Shown here piece by piece: positions 1 to 7,852 of a stretch of DNA of 11,360 nt. This stretch comes from QHWK01 sp035315685 (lineage in GTDB: Bacteria > Acidobacteriota > Vicinamibacteria > Vicinamibacterales > CAVVIG01), in NCBI GenBank assembly GCA_035315685.1, contig DATFXR010000630.1:1-11360 (forward strand). The letters run 5' to 3'. Position 1 is the first letter of the stretch. Every line of letters starts with the position of its first letter. Position numbers and translations under genes: made by a program. The notes beneath the pieces were generated by a model. The model saw only the letters and a list, made by a program, of their open reading frames with translations, ran no database searches and had not been told where the DNA came from.

Positions 1-390
1 ACGATGGTCCTCGCGGCGCACGCGCAGCTCGATGCAGCGATCCACCAGCGTCCGGAGCACCTCACGATCGAATGGTTTCTGGATGAAGTAGAAGGCCGGA
101 CTGCGAATCGCGCGGACCAGCTTGTCGTCGAGCTCGTCGACACTCCCGGTCATCAGAATCACGTCGAGCGTCGGGAAGCGCGCCTTCAGCTGCGCCATCA
201 GCTCGAATCCGTCGAGATCGGGCATCCTGATGTCGACGATCGCCAGCTCCGGCTGGAACTCAGTGGCGATGGCCAGCGCATCGCGCGACCGCCGCGTGCC
301 GACGACGCGATGGTCGTCGCAGAGCACCCGTTCGACGGCGCGCAGCATGCCCGGCTCGTCGTCCACGACGAGAATGCGCGCCGGGCTCAT
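1..390 (-). CDS. Response regulator, receiver domain (C-terminus cut off by window edge)
   Basis: The reading frame from the ATG at 388-390 stays open to base 1, giving 130 residues of an incomplete protein. All are a CheY-like receiver domain. The acidic pair is D10-D11 in ILVVDDEPG, the phosphoacceptor is D53 in IVDIRMPDLDGFEL, the switch Thr is T81 in LMTGS, and the conserved Lys is K105 in IQKPF. Its start overlaps the stop of the upstream histidine kinase by ATGA, so translation is probably coupled and the kinase is its likely phosphodonor. The region after alpha5 (IELRVRREDHR) is charged and helical, suggesting a linker to an output domain outside the window. From general memory of similar acidobacterial proteins, a PP2C/SpoIIE-type phosphatase output is possible, but nothing here shows it. 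Receiver identity is near certain; the output type is unknown. Confidence 0.95.
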   Translation of the reverse strand, partial: MSPARILVVDDEPGMLRAVERVLCDDHRVVGTRRSRDALAIATEFQPELAIVDIRMPDLDGFELMAQLKARFPTLDVILMTGSVDELDDKLVRAIRSPAFYFIQKPFDREVLRTLVDRCIELRVRREDHR

Positions 391-2075
391 GACCACTGCG
401 GCTGGCTCTGCAGCATCGCCTGCGGCAGCACCATGCTGACGCGGGTGCCGTCGCCGGGCACGCTGTGAATGGTCAACGTGCCGTCGGCTTCCCAGAGCAC
501 CGAGCGGCAGATCGAGAGGCCCAGTCCGTTGCCGTGCGGCTTGGTCGTGAAGAACGGCTCGAGCACCCGCGGCAGGTTTTCGGCGGGGATGCCGACGCCG
601 CTGTCGGCGATCGAGATCTCGACCGTGCGATCGGAGGCGTGCACCGACACGGTGATGCGGCCGCCGTGCGGCGTCGCTTCACGCGCGTTGGTCAGCAGGT
701 TGAGGAACACCTGCTCGAGATCGCTCTGACTGCACGCGACCTCCGGCACCTCGTCGGGCACGTTCACCTGCAGTTCGATTGCGCTGCGGCTCATGCCGTA
801 CTTGAGGATCGCCGACGCGGTGTCGAGGGCGCGGCGGACCTGTCCCGATCCGCTCCGCCGCGCCGCGTTCCGCGAAAACGTCAGCATCCCGCCGAAAATC
901 CGCCGGCACACCTGCAGCGCCTTCTGCAGGTGCTCGAGATCTTCCGCGAACACGGTCGGCGCGAGAACGCCGCTCTTGAGATCCGCCTGCATCTGCTGGA
1001 CGAGCGGCAGCATCGATCCGAGCGCGTTGTTCACGTCGTGCGACACGCTCCGCGCGAGGTCGGCCATGGCGTGTTTGCGCTCCGCGGTCACGACCCGGGC
1101 ACGCAGCGACTCGGCGCGATGCAGATTCTGGATCGCGATCGCCGCCTGCGACCGGAAGTGCTCGACCAGCTCGGCGTCGAACGGCTTGAGCTGCTCCGGG
1201 TAGCGCGCGGCAATCTTCAGCACCCCCACCAGGCTGTCGCGGGTCACCAGCGGCGCACACAACATCGAGCCTTCGCGGACACGCTCGCCAGCGTCTCCGT
1301 CGCCGCTGTTGTAGTCGAGCAGCGTAGCCAGCGCGCTCGCCGGCGCGCCCCGCCACTCGCGCCAGCCGTCGCCATGGCGATCGAACCCGTAGACCTGTTC
1401 CGACTGCAGCAGCGCTGCGGTTTCGTCGGTGATCGGCAGCCGCAGGCCAATCCGCTCGCTCTTCGCCTTGGTCCACGCGATCTGCTCCGCCACGACGCGC
1501 AGCGATGCCTGGTCCTCCTCGCGGATCAGGAGCGCCGACGAATGGTCGTAGAGCGTCAGCGACCGGATCCCGTCGAGGATCTGGTAAAAGAGATCCTTCG
1601 GATGGATTTGCTCCATGATCTTCCGGTCGATGCGATCGCGTACGCCGAGCAGCCGATCGCGGTCGATTCGGTGGACTGCCGAAGACAGCACCGCAGCGAT
1701 GCGGGCGATCAGGCGCCGATCCTCGCGATCGAAGGTGCGGTCCGGCGCAATCAGCGCGATCGCGCCCCAGGCGCCGCCGCGCCGCCTGACCGATCCGATC
1801 AGCATGTCGCGCTGAAGCGGCGGATGCGTGTGGCGGATGAAGCGGGTCAGCACGCCGAGATCCCAGTCCGCGTCCTTGGGCAGCGTGAACAGCAAATCGG
1901 CCTGCTCCCGGCCGGCACGGTGCGTGGCAATGCAGCCGTGCGCCGCCGCGAAGAACTCGCGGGTGTCGCGGAGCGCGTGGCGCAGCGCCTTGTGCGGCTC
2001 GCGGACGTCTCTCAGATGCGCGGACAGCTCGTCGAGGAACTTGAGCGCTGCCAGCTCGCGCTGCACCGACAACAT
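387..2075 (-). CDS. Soluble sensor histidine kinase, GAF-GAF-HisKA-HATPase
   Basis: The 562-residue protein autophosphorylates on His and should pass the phosphate to the response regulator overlapping its stop codon. A first, diverged GAF-like domain spans about residues 12-140 and a second GAF about 155-317. A short coiled segment leads to the HisKA helix, with H346 in ARSVSHDVNNAL; the following D-x-x-N matches the phosphatase motif of HisKA kinases. The ATP-binding domain shows the N box (LEQVFLNLLTNAREAT, N463), G1 (IADSGVGIP, D491), F box (EPFFTTK) and G2 (GNGLGLS, about 515-521). I see no signal peptide or membrane helix, so it is a cytoplasmic sensor, and the GAF ligand cannot be told. 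The ATG at 2075 is the first usable start: an in-frame TGA lies three codons upstream. The layout resembles NtrB-like kinases with a compact H box. Kinase function is secure; the stimulus is unknown. Confidence 0.95.
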   Translation of the reverse strand: MLSVQRELAALKFLDELSAHLRDVREPHKALRHALRDTREFFAAAHGCIATHRAGREQADLLFTLPKDADWDLGVLTRFIRHTHPPLQRDMLIGSVRRRGGAWGAIALIAPDRTFDREDRRLIARIAAVLSSAVHRIDRDRLLGVRDRIDRKIMEQIHPKDLFYQILDGIRSLTLYDHSSALLIREEDQASLRVVAEQIAWTKAKSERIGLRLPITDETAALLQSEQVYGFDRHGDGWREWRGAPASALATLLDYNSGDGDAGERVREGSMLCAPLVTRDSLVGVLKIAARYPEQLKPFDAELVEHFRSQAAIAIQNLHRAESLRARVVTAERKHAMADLARSVSHDVNNALGSMLPLVQQMQADLKSGVLAPTVFAEDLEHLQKALQVCRRIFGGMLTFSRNAARRSGSGQVRRALDTASAILKYGMSRSAIELQVNVPDEVPEVACSQSDLEQVFLNLLTNAREATPHGGRITVSVHASDRTVEISIADSGVGIPAENLPRVLEPFFTTKPHGNGLGLSICRSVLWEADGTLTIHSVPGDGTRVSMVLPQAMLQSQPQWS

Positions 2076-2118
2076 CGCGCTTCAGGATGGTGCTGCGGCA
2101 CGACCGCGGTCAAGTGCG

Positions 2119-2135
2119 CGGCGGTCCGACCGCCG
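2119..2135 (-). terminator. GC-rich hairpin just after the amidase stop
   Basis: A perfect 7-bp inverted repeat (CGGCGGT / ACCGCCG) with a 3-base loop lies four bases beyond the amidase stop codon, in the 64-base gap before the histidine kinase. On the minus strand it is followed by CGCACTTGACC, with no U run, so it is not a classical intrinsic terminator. It may slow transcription or protect the 3' end of the amidase message. High background GC makes chance hairpins common. Confidence 0.3.
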
Positions 2136-2139
2136 GCGC

Positions 2140-3819
2140 TCACAGCATCGGATGCTGCCGGTGAAAATCGGTCTTTGCCTGGAAGGCATGCGCCAGGAGC
2201 AGAATCTCCGGCTCTCCGAACAGCTTGCCGGTCAGGTGCAGCGCCGTCGGTGTGCCTTGCGAAAAGCCGTTCGGCACGCTGACGACCGGGTGACCGGTTC
2301 GGTTGGTGAGCGCCTGATTGCTGCCGATGAAAAGATCGAGGTCGCCGAACGCGGCATCGAGCGCCTCCATGACGCGCATGCGCAGGCGATTCGCCTGGAT
2401 GAATTCCACAGCCGGGATGAAGTATCCGGCGCGGATCTCGTCGGGCCGCCGGCTCTGCTCGGGTCCCTGCTCCACTTGTGTCAGCACGCCCGCTCGCGTC
2501 ACCGTGTCGAACGCCGCCGCCGTCTCCGCGTAGCGAATGAAATCAATCGCCTCGATCGGGACCTCGGGCAGCTCGAACGGCACGACGGTCACGCCGAGTG
2601 AACGAATCACCTGCAGCGCCTCGACGTCGTGCCGGCGGGCCGCCTCGTCTCGACCGTCCTGCGCGGCGCGCAGATAGCCCGCGCGCAGCGTGGTGACGTC
2701 AGCCGACGCATCCCAGTTGAAGGGTACGTCGAGCACGGTGTTGTCTTTGCCGTCAGGTCCGTAGATCGCGTCGAAGACGAGCGCGCAGTCCTCGGCAGAA
2801 CGGCAGATCGGGCCGACGGTGTCCTGCGTCCACGCGAGCGTCATTCCGCCGTACCGGCTGACGCGTCCGAACGTCGGGCGCAGACCGCTGCAGCCGTTCC
2901 GCGTCGATGGCGCGATAATCGATCCACCGGTGTCGCTTCCGATCGAGAAGCCCACCAGGCCCGCCGCTGTCGCCGACCCGGGGCCGGCCGATGAACCCGC
3001 CGCGTCCTGCTGAAGATTCCACGGGTTGCGGGTCAGGCCGCCGAACCACCGCGCCGTGACCGCCAAGGCACCGGTCGAGAGCTTGGCAACGAGAACCGCG
3101 CCGGCCGTCGCCAATCTGCTGTAGACAGTCGCGTCCGCGTCGATGACGCGGTCTTTGTACGGCGACATGCCCCAGGTGGTCTTCGTGCCGCGAACGGCGA
3201 AGAGATCCTTGAGGCCGTATGGAATGCCATGCAGCGGGCCGCGGTACCTCCCCGCCTTGATTTCGTCGTCCGCCTGCCGCGCCTGGCGCAGTGCGAGCTC
3301 GTCGGTGAGGTTCACCGTGCAGTGCAGCTGCGCGTCGTACTTCTTCAGGCGCGCCAGATACAACTTCGCGAGATCGGTGGAGGTGACCTGTCGCGTCTCG
3401 ATGAGCCGGGCGAGGTGCGTCACCGGCAGGAACGCCAACTCGTCATCGGAGCGCGGCAGGACAGCATCGATGTTCTGACGGCGAAGTGGTCGCCGCCCGC
3501 TGGGCAGCTGCTTCCCCGGCAGGACCGGATTGAACACGATCGCCGGCTGCGTGTCGCCGAGGTTGGCGGCGTGCAGGCGCGCAAATCCCGCGGCGTATCC
3601 ACGCGGCCCATTCAGCTTCTCGAGGAGTCGCCGCTGCTCGTCGGGCGTGAACGACACGCCCGCGATCTGTTGTGCGGACTGCAGCATGTCGATGGTGATC
3701 GTCGCGGCATCCTGCGCGACCGCGGCGAGTGCGCCCGGCAGGAGCGTCGATCCAGCGCTGGTCGCCGACAGGCATTCGATGAAGCGGCGCCGGTTGATGG
3801 CGCGTTGCCGTTCGTCCAT
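2140..3819 (-). CDS. Amidase-signature family hydrolase with Tat-type signal peptide
   Basis: The 559-residue protein belongs to the amidase signature family (GatA/FAAH-like Ser-Ser-Lys hydrolases) that cleave carboxamides. Numbering from the ATG at 3819, the triad is visible: K204 in IPYGLKDLF, the cis-Ser S276/S277 in AAGSSAGPGSATAAG, and the nucleophile S300 in GSDTGGSI. The first 35 or so residues carry NRRRFIE followed by a small, weakly hydrophobic stretch ending near ALAAVAQDA, which looks like a twin-arginine signal, so export to the periplasm is likely. About 100 residues of N-terminal extension precede the catalytic domain, giving the long form of the family. A TTG at 3834 lies in the same frame, but a GGAG six bases before the ATG at 3819 favours the ATG. 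It follows the monooxygenase on the same strand after a 72-base gap. It is not GatA: no gatB/gatC is nearby and it has an export signal. The substrate is unknown. Confidence 0.92.
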   Translation of the reverse strand: MDERQRAINRRRFIECLSATSAGSTLLPGALAAVAQDAATITIDMLQSAQQIAGVSFTPDEQRRLLEKLNGPRGYAAGFARLHAANLGDTQPAIVFNPVLPGKQLPSGRRPLRRQNIDAVLPRSDDELAFLPVTHLARLIETRQVTSTDLAKLYLARLKKYDAQLHCTVNLTDELALRQARQADDEIKAGRYRGPLHGIPYGLKDLFAVRGTKTTWGMSPYKDRVIDADATVYSRLATAGAVLVAKLSTGALAVTARWFGGLTRNPWNLQQDAAGSSAGPGSATAAGLVGFSIGSDTGGSIIAPSTRNGCSGLRPTFGRVSRYGGMTLAWTQDTVGPICRSAEDCALVFDAIYGPDGKDNTVLDVPFNWDASADVTTLRAGYLRAAQDGRDEAARRHDVEALQVIRSLGVTVVPFELPEVPIEAIDFIRYAETAAAFDTVTRAGVLTQVEQGPEQSRRPDEIRAGYFIPAVEFIQANRLRMRVMEALDAAFGDLDLFIGSNQALTNRTGHPVVSVPNGFSQGTPTALHLTGKLFGEPEILLLAHAFQAKTDFHRQHPML

Positions 3820-3825
3820 GGTGTG

Positions 3826-3829
3826 CTCC
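3826..3829 (-). promoter_or_regulatory. Ribosome binding site of the amidase
   Basis: GGAG, within ACGGAG on the minus strand, is six bases upstream of the ATG at 3819. It is the clearest Shine-Dalgarno in the window and decides this start over the in-frame TTG at 3834, which would place the motif inside the coding region. Confidence 0.6.
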
Positions 3830-3891
3830 GTCAAGCGCAGTCGCCGCGTGCTCGCAGATTCTACGCCGCCATCAGCGGCGCAGACGTTGGT

Positions 3892-5469
3892 TCAGCCTGG
3901 AATCGTCGTCAGCCTGCGCGAGTCCAGATAGGACGTCAGTGTCGCAATCACGGTCGCCGTCTCGCCGTGAGCCGAGAGACCGACGTAGCCGTCAGGCCGC
4001 ACCAGATACAGCGCGTTGCGCCGGAACCCGCTTCGTGCCATCGCCGCATGCCACGCGAACACGCGCAGCGGCAATCGCCGCCGTTCACAGGCGACGCGGA
4101 TGTCTGCGGCCGCGTCTCCGTAGACGTGCACCTGCCAGTTGAGCGACGTCAACGGCGCAAAATTGTCGGTCGCGTCGGGACTCGCCTTCACCCACGGCAG
4201 CCGGTCTCCGCCCGATACGCGCCCGGCATGGCCTTCGCTCAGTGCGCTGCCGCGGTAGGTGATCGCCGTCTGTGAGACGGTGCGAAACGCCAGGCGGCGG
4301 GTCGTGCGAAGCGCGAACAGCGACGGGAGGAGGAACGGGACGACCCGCAGCCGCAGCGCGCGAGCGCTCCCCGACGTGCTGGTCGCTCCGGTAAACACAC
4401 GATCGGTCGTCGCGACAAGGCGCCTGGCGAACGCGATCCGTTCGGCTTCGTAGGTGTCGAGGATGGCCGGATCCGCCGCGCCGCGCAGAACGGCCGCCAG
4501 CTTCCAGGCGAGGTTCACCGAGTCGCCGATGCCGGTGTTCATGCCCTGGCCGCCGACCGGGCTGTGAATGTGTGCTGCATCTCCGAGCAGAAAGGCGCGC
4601 CCCTGGCGGAAGCGTTCGGCGACCCGGTGATGGACACGATAGGTCGAAAACCAGTGCACGTGCGCGACGTCGATGCGCATCCAGTCGATCACGCGCTTGC
4701 TGACGTCAGTCCACGAGAGATCCTCGTGCTGGTGCTCCGGGTGGCCCGCTTCGTCACGAACCGTGCCGACGAGACGCGCGCGGCCGTCGCCTTGCAGCGG
4801 GAAGACCGCGAGAAAATCCGCGGTGTCGAGGGCGACATGCACGTCGCCGTTCATCGCCGGTCCGCTCGCCTCGACGTCAGCGACGTAGAAGACGTGCGCG
4901 TAGGTGCCGCCGGGAAAACCGACCTTCAGCGCGTCGCGCACCGCGGAATGCGCGCCGTCGCATCCGGCGACATAGTGTGCTCGACAGGCTTCGACGCTGC
5001 CGTCCGCGCGCCACAACCGCCCGACCACGTGGCCGTTCGCCTCTTCGACATCGACCAGTTCGATCCGGCGCTCGACCTCGACGCCGGCCTCTCTCAGACG
5101 ATCGATCAACAGCCGCTCGTGCTCGTCCTGCGGGAAGATCAGCGCATATGGATACGGGCTGATGCCGATGCCCATGTCCCCGAAGACCGCGCGCGCCACC
5201 TTGCGGCCGGCCACCCACAGGGTCGCACCAACCGCGCGGCGGCCGCGCGCCGTGACCGCGTCGGCAAGGCTCAGCTGGTCGTACAACTCGAGCGTACGCG
5301 CCTGCACCGCAACCGCCCGTGAGGTCGTCGCCATCTGTTCAGCCTTGTCGACGATTCTCACGCGGACGCCGAGTCGCGTGAGCCACAGTGCGAGCACCAG
5401 ACCGGTCGGGCCGGCGCCGACGATGAGGACTTCTGCGTCTCGACCGGTGACAGCACCCGCCTGCATCAC
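3892..5469 (-). CDS. FAD-dependent monooxygenase (aromatic hydroxylase type, PF01494)
   Basis: The 525-residue protein is a group A flavoprotein monooxygenase of the kind that hydroxylates phenols or polyketides using FAD and NAD(P)H. The N-terminal Rossmann motif is LIVGAGPTG (GAGPTG at about 18-23), ending in the acidic D41 that binds the FAD ribose. The DG motif is GCDGAHSAVRDAL (D171-G172), and the second FAD motif is LLGDAAHIHSPVGGQGMN (about 295-310). The C-terminal 100 residues, including LYLVRPDGYVGLSA, match the thioredoxin-like tail of PheA/PgaE/MhpA-type enzymes. No signal peptide is seen, so it is cytoplasmic. The frame starts with GTG at 5469 and has ATG three bases later at 5466; a GGGGA lies 7 and 10 bases upstream respectively, so either may be used. 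It is divergent from the patatin gene and upstream of the amidase. The family is certain, the substrate is not. Confidence 0.93.
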   Translation of the reverse strand: MMQAGAVTGRDAEVLIVGAGPTGLVLALWLTRLGVRVRIVDKAEQMATTSRAVAVQARTLELYDQLSLADAVTARGRRAVGATLWVAGRKVARAVFGDMGIGISPYPYALIFPQDEHERLLIDRLREAGVEVERRIELVDVEEANGHVVGRLWRADGSVEACRAHYVAGCDGAHSAVRDALKVGFPGGTYAHVFYVADVEASGPAMNGDVHVALDTADFLAVFPLQGDGRARLVGTVRDEAGHPEHQHEDLSWTDVSKRVIDWMRIDVAHVHWFSTYRVHHRVAERFRQGRAFLLGDAAHIHSPVGGQGMNTGIGDSVNLAWKLAAVLRGAADPAILDTYEAERIAFARRLVATTDRVFTGATSTSGSARALRLRVVPFLLPSLFALRTTRRLAFRTVSQTAITYRGSALSEGHAGRVSGGDRLPWVKASPDATDNFAPLTSLNWQVHVYGDAAADIRVACERRRLPLRVFAWHAAMARSGFRRNALYLVRPDGYVGLSAHGETATVIATLTSYLDSRRLTTIPG

Positions 5470-5537
5470 AGGATCATCCCCGTTGGTTGCCGAAAATGCC
5501 TACGTTTCTGCGCCGGTTCGCGGCAAGCTGACACCGG
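5470..5537. promoter_or_regulatory. Divergent intergenic region between monooxygenase and patatin genes
   Basis: This 68-base gap is the only divergent one in the window, so it must hold or adjoin the promoters of both genes. Its centre (about 5487-5508, with AAAATGCCTACGTTT) is less GC-rich than the surroundings. I could not pick a convincing -35/-10 pair on either strand. GGGGA at 5477-5481 (minus strand) is a plausible ribosome binding site for the monooxygenase. No clear binding site precedes the patatin start. Confidence 0.4.
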
Positions 5538-7817
5538 ATGTTACACAGTTGTCCGCCATCGTTTCGCCTTGCCGCGCTCGCCGCCGCCGTTGGATCTGCG
5601 GCCTGCGCCGCGCCACTCCGCCGCGCCGTTCCCGCAACGGCGCGCAACACGCCCACGACGACGCGCGCGATCGGCGATGTGGGCCGGCCCACCGTGGGTG
5701 TCGCGTTTGGCGGCGGCAGCGCCCGCGGCATCGCCCACGTCGGCGTCATCAAATGGTTCGAGGAACACCGCATTCCGATCGATGTGGCAGCCGGCACCAG
5801 CATGGGCGGCCTGGTCGGCGGTGCGTTCGCCACCGGCATGGACGCGCCCGAATTGCAGGCCTTCATCACCGCGCTGAATTGGGACGACCTGTTCGGCGCA
5901 TCGACGTTTGCGTACAAGAACATTCGACGCAAGGCTGATGCCCGCGACTATCCGTCACGGCTGGAGTTCGGCCTCAAAGGGGGAATCGTCCCACCGTCCG
6001 CGCTGAACAGCGGCGAATCGGTCGAGTTGATGCTCGCCCGCATCGCCGGCCCGTACTTCGACATCACCTCGTTCGACGATCTGCCGACACCGTTTCGGAC
6101 CGTTGCCGTCGACCTGCTCTCGGCTCAGCCGATCGTGATGCAGCACGGCTCGCTCGCCGACGCCATGCGCGCGACCATGTCGCTGCCGCTGATCTTTCCG
6201 CCGGTCGAGGTCGACGGTCAGGTGCTGATCGACGGCGGCACGATGAACAACGTGCCCGCCGACGTGGTGAAAGCGATGGGCGCGAGCCGCGTCGTCGCGG
6301 TCAACGTCGGCGAGCTGTCCAATCCCGAAGGCGTGAGCCACACCATGTTCGGCGTGGCGGGAACGACGATCGACGCGATGATGCGCGCGACGACGCTGCG
6401 CTCGCTCTCGTCGGCGGATGTGGTCATCAACGTTCCGCTGAAGCAGTATGGATCGCTCGACTGGCGCCGCTCGGCCGATCTGATCGACGAGGGCTATCGC
6501 GCCGCAGAGGGGATGCGCGATCGACTGCTGCCGCTGGCGCTCGACGACGCTGAGTTCCAGGCGTGGCGCGCTGCCCGCGAGGCGCGCCGGCGCAGATCCC
6601 TTCCCGCGCCCGCCTTCCTCGATCTCGACGGGTTCGGGACCAATGACACCGGGCGGCTGAACGTGCTGCTGCAGCGCCACGTCGGCGTGCCGCTCGACAT
6701 CGCGGCGGTGGAAAAGGACATCGCGATCGTGTCGGGACTGGATCGTTACGAAACGGTCACCTGGCGGCTCACGCACGACGCGACGCGCGGCTACGGTCTG
6801 TATGTGCGCGGCCGCCCCAAGGCGTACGCGCCGCCGTTCATGATGCTCGGCGTGAACCTCGAGAACACGACGTCGAGCGATTTCCGGATCACCGCGACCG
6901 CACGGTATCTGGCGTTCGATCTCGTGGGGTCAGGCTCCGAGCTGCGCGTGGACGGAACCGTCGGCTCCAATCCCGGTGCGGCGGTCGAACTCTATCGACC
7001 GCTGTGGCGAACGCCGCTGTTCGTCGCACCGTATGCCGACGTCGCGACGCAGACGTTCAACGTCATCGACAGCGACCAAATCATTGCGCGCTACGGCACG
7101 ACGCGCACACGCGCCGGTCTGAACGTCGGCGTCAACCTCGGCGCGCTCAGCGACGTACGCGTCGGCGCCTACGTCGGCCGGACGACGGCGACGACCGAAG
7201 TCGGCAACCCGGGCTTCCCCGAGCTGCAGGGCAGGGAAACCGGCGCGGAGATCGTCTGGCGGACCGACACGCAGGACAGCCCGGTGATCCCGAGCCGGGG
7301 CCTGCTGTCGCAGGTGCGGCTATCGCGCGTGTTCCACGGTCCCGATGTCGTGATTGGCGAGACGACGATCGAGGGGACGTCGTCGTTCACGCAGCTGACG
7401 GGAACGGCGAATCGCTTCTGGAGCGCGGGCCCGCGCAACCGCCTGTTCGTCGCCGGCGGGCTCGGGGGAACGCTCGACGGCAACCCACCAGCGATCAATC
7501 AATTCGCTCTTGGCGGTCCGTTCAGGCTCGCCGCGTACACGCCGGGTGAGCTGCGAGGCGATCACTTCTATGCCGCATCGGGCGGTTACTTCCGTCAGGT
7601 CGGACGGCTGCCGGACTTTACGGGGGGACCGATTTTCCTTGGCGGCTGGCTCGAGAATGCCGACGCATTCGACGACTGGTCACAGGCGCACTGGCGGACG
7701 AACGGAACTGTCGGCGCCGTGATGGACACGATTGTCGGTCCGGTACTGCTCGCTGGCTCGTGGGGCTTCGATGGCCGGTGGCGGACCTACTTCGGCATCG
7801 GCCGACTCTTCCGCTGA
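5538..7817 (+). CDS. Patatin-like phospholipase with C-terminal outer-membrane barrel (type Vd autotransporter)
   Basis: The 759-residue protein matches the layout and length of PlpD/FplA type Vd autotransporters, whose lipase passenger is displayed or released by its own outer-membrane barrel. Residues 1-25 form a signal peptide (R10, then LAALAAAVGSAACAA); C23 lacks a proper lipobox, so signal peptidase I is likelier. The patatin domain (about 50-330) shows the oxyanion loop GGGSARG (58-64), the nucleophile S88 in GTSMGG and the dyad Asp D232 in LIDGGTMNN. Residues about 358-425 resemble one POTRA domain. From about 430 to the end, alternating amphipathic strands (such as RITATARYLAFDLVG and WRTYFGIGRLF at the C-terminus) indicate a BamA/Omp85-like barrel. 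It should hydrolyse phospholipid acyl esters at the cell surface. The ATG at 5538 gives the complete signal peptide. It stands alone on the plus strand. Lipase identity is firm; barrel and POTRA limits are read from pattern only. Confidence 0.92.
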   Translation: MLHSCPPSFRLAALAAAVGSAACAAPLRRAVPATARNTPTTTRAIGDVGRPTVGVAFGGGSARGIAHVGVIKWFEEHRIPIDVAAGTSMGGLVGGAFATGMDAPELQAFITALNWDDLFGASTFAYKNIRRKADARDYPSRLEFGLKGGIVPPSALNSGESVELMLARIAGPYFDITSFDDLPTPFRTVAVDLLSAQPIVMQHGSLADAMRATMSLPLIFPPVEVDGQVLIDGGTMNNVPADVVKAMGASRVVAVNVGELSNPEGVSHTMFGVAGTTIDAMMRATTLRSLSSADVVINVPLKQYGSLDWRRSADLIDEGYRAAEGMRDRLLPLALDDAEFQAWRAAREARRRRSLPAPAFLDLDGFGTNDTGRLNVLLQRHVGVPLDIAAVEKDIAIVSGLDRYETVTWRLTHDATRGYGLYVRGRPKAYAPPFMMLGVNLENTTSSDFRITATARYLAFDLVGSGSELRVDGTVGSNPGAAVELYRPLWRTPLFVAPYADVATQTFNVIDSDQIIARYGTTRTRAGLNVGVNLGALSDVRVGAYVGRTTATTEVGNPGFPELQGRETGAEIVWRTDTQDSPVIPSRGLLSQVRLSRVFHGPDVVIGETTIEGTSSFTQLTGTANRFWSAGPRNRLFVAGGLGGTLDGNPPAINQFALGGPFRLAAYTPGELRGDHFYAASGGYFRQVGRLPDFTGGPIFLGGWLENADAFDDWSQAHWRTNGTVGAVMDTIVGPVLLAGSWGFDGRWRTYFGIGRLFR

Positions 7818-7825
7818 TCGAACCC

Positions 7826-7838
7826 ACGCGGACCGCGT
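7826..7838. terminator. Perfect palindrome in the convergent gap
   Basis: ACGCGG-A-CCGCGT is a perfect inverted repeat in the 35-base gap between the stop of the patatin gene (7817) and the stop of the convergent NAD(P)-binding gene (7853). Folded realistically it is a 5-bp stem with a 3-base loop. Its place suits a bidirectional terminator, but neither side has a U run, and so short a GC palindrome can occur by chance. Confidence 0.3.
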
Positions 7839-7852
7839 CCACCACTCGGGTG

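Noticed and set aside
4..468. A 154-codon plus-strand frame at the left edge.
   Set aside because: It is antisense to the receiver domain, whose D53, T81 and K105 are all intact on the minus strand.
465..2282. A 605-codon open frame on the plus strand.
   Set aside because: It is antisense to the histidine kinase and the amidase end. Its translation is Arg/Ala/Gln/His-rich with no motif, as expected of shadow frames in GC-rich DNA, whereas the opposite strand has full kinase motifs.
3864..3880. Hairpin CGCCGC-CATCA-GCGGCG in the gap between monooxygenase and amidase.
   Set aside because: It has only 6 bp and no U run on the relevant strand, and such repeats are frequent at this GC content, so I do not call it a terminator.
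3229..4275. A 348-codon plus-strand frame across the amidase-monooxygenase junction.
   Set aside because: It is antisense to both genes, including conserved parts, and shows no recognisable protein motif.
5470..5537. Possible TTGCCG -35 boxes on both strands with poor -10 partners.
   Set aside because: No partner at 16-18 bases resembles TATAAT well enough to place a promoter.
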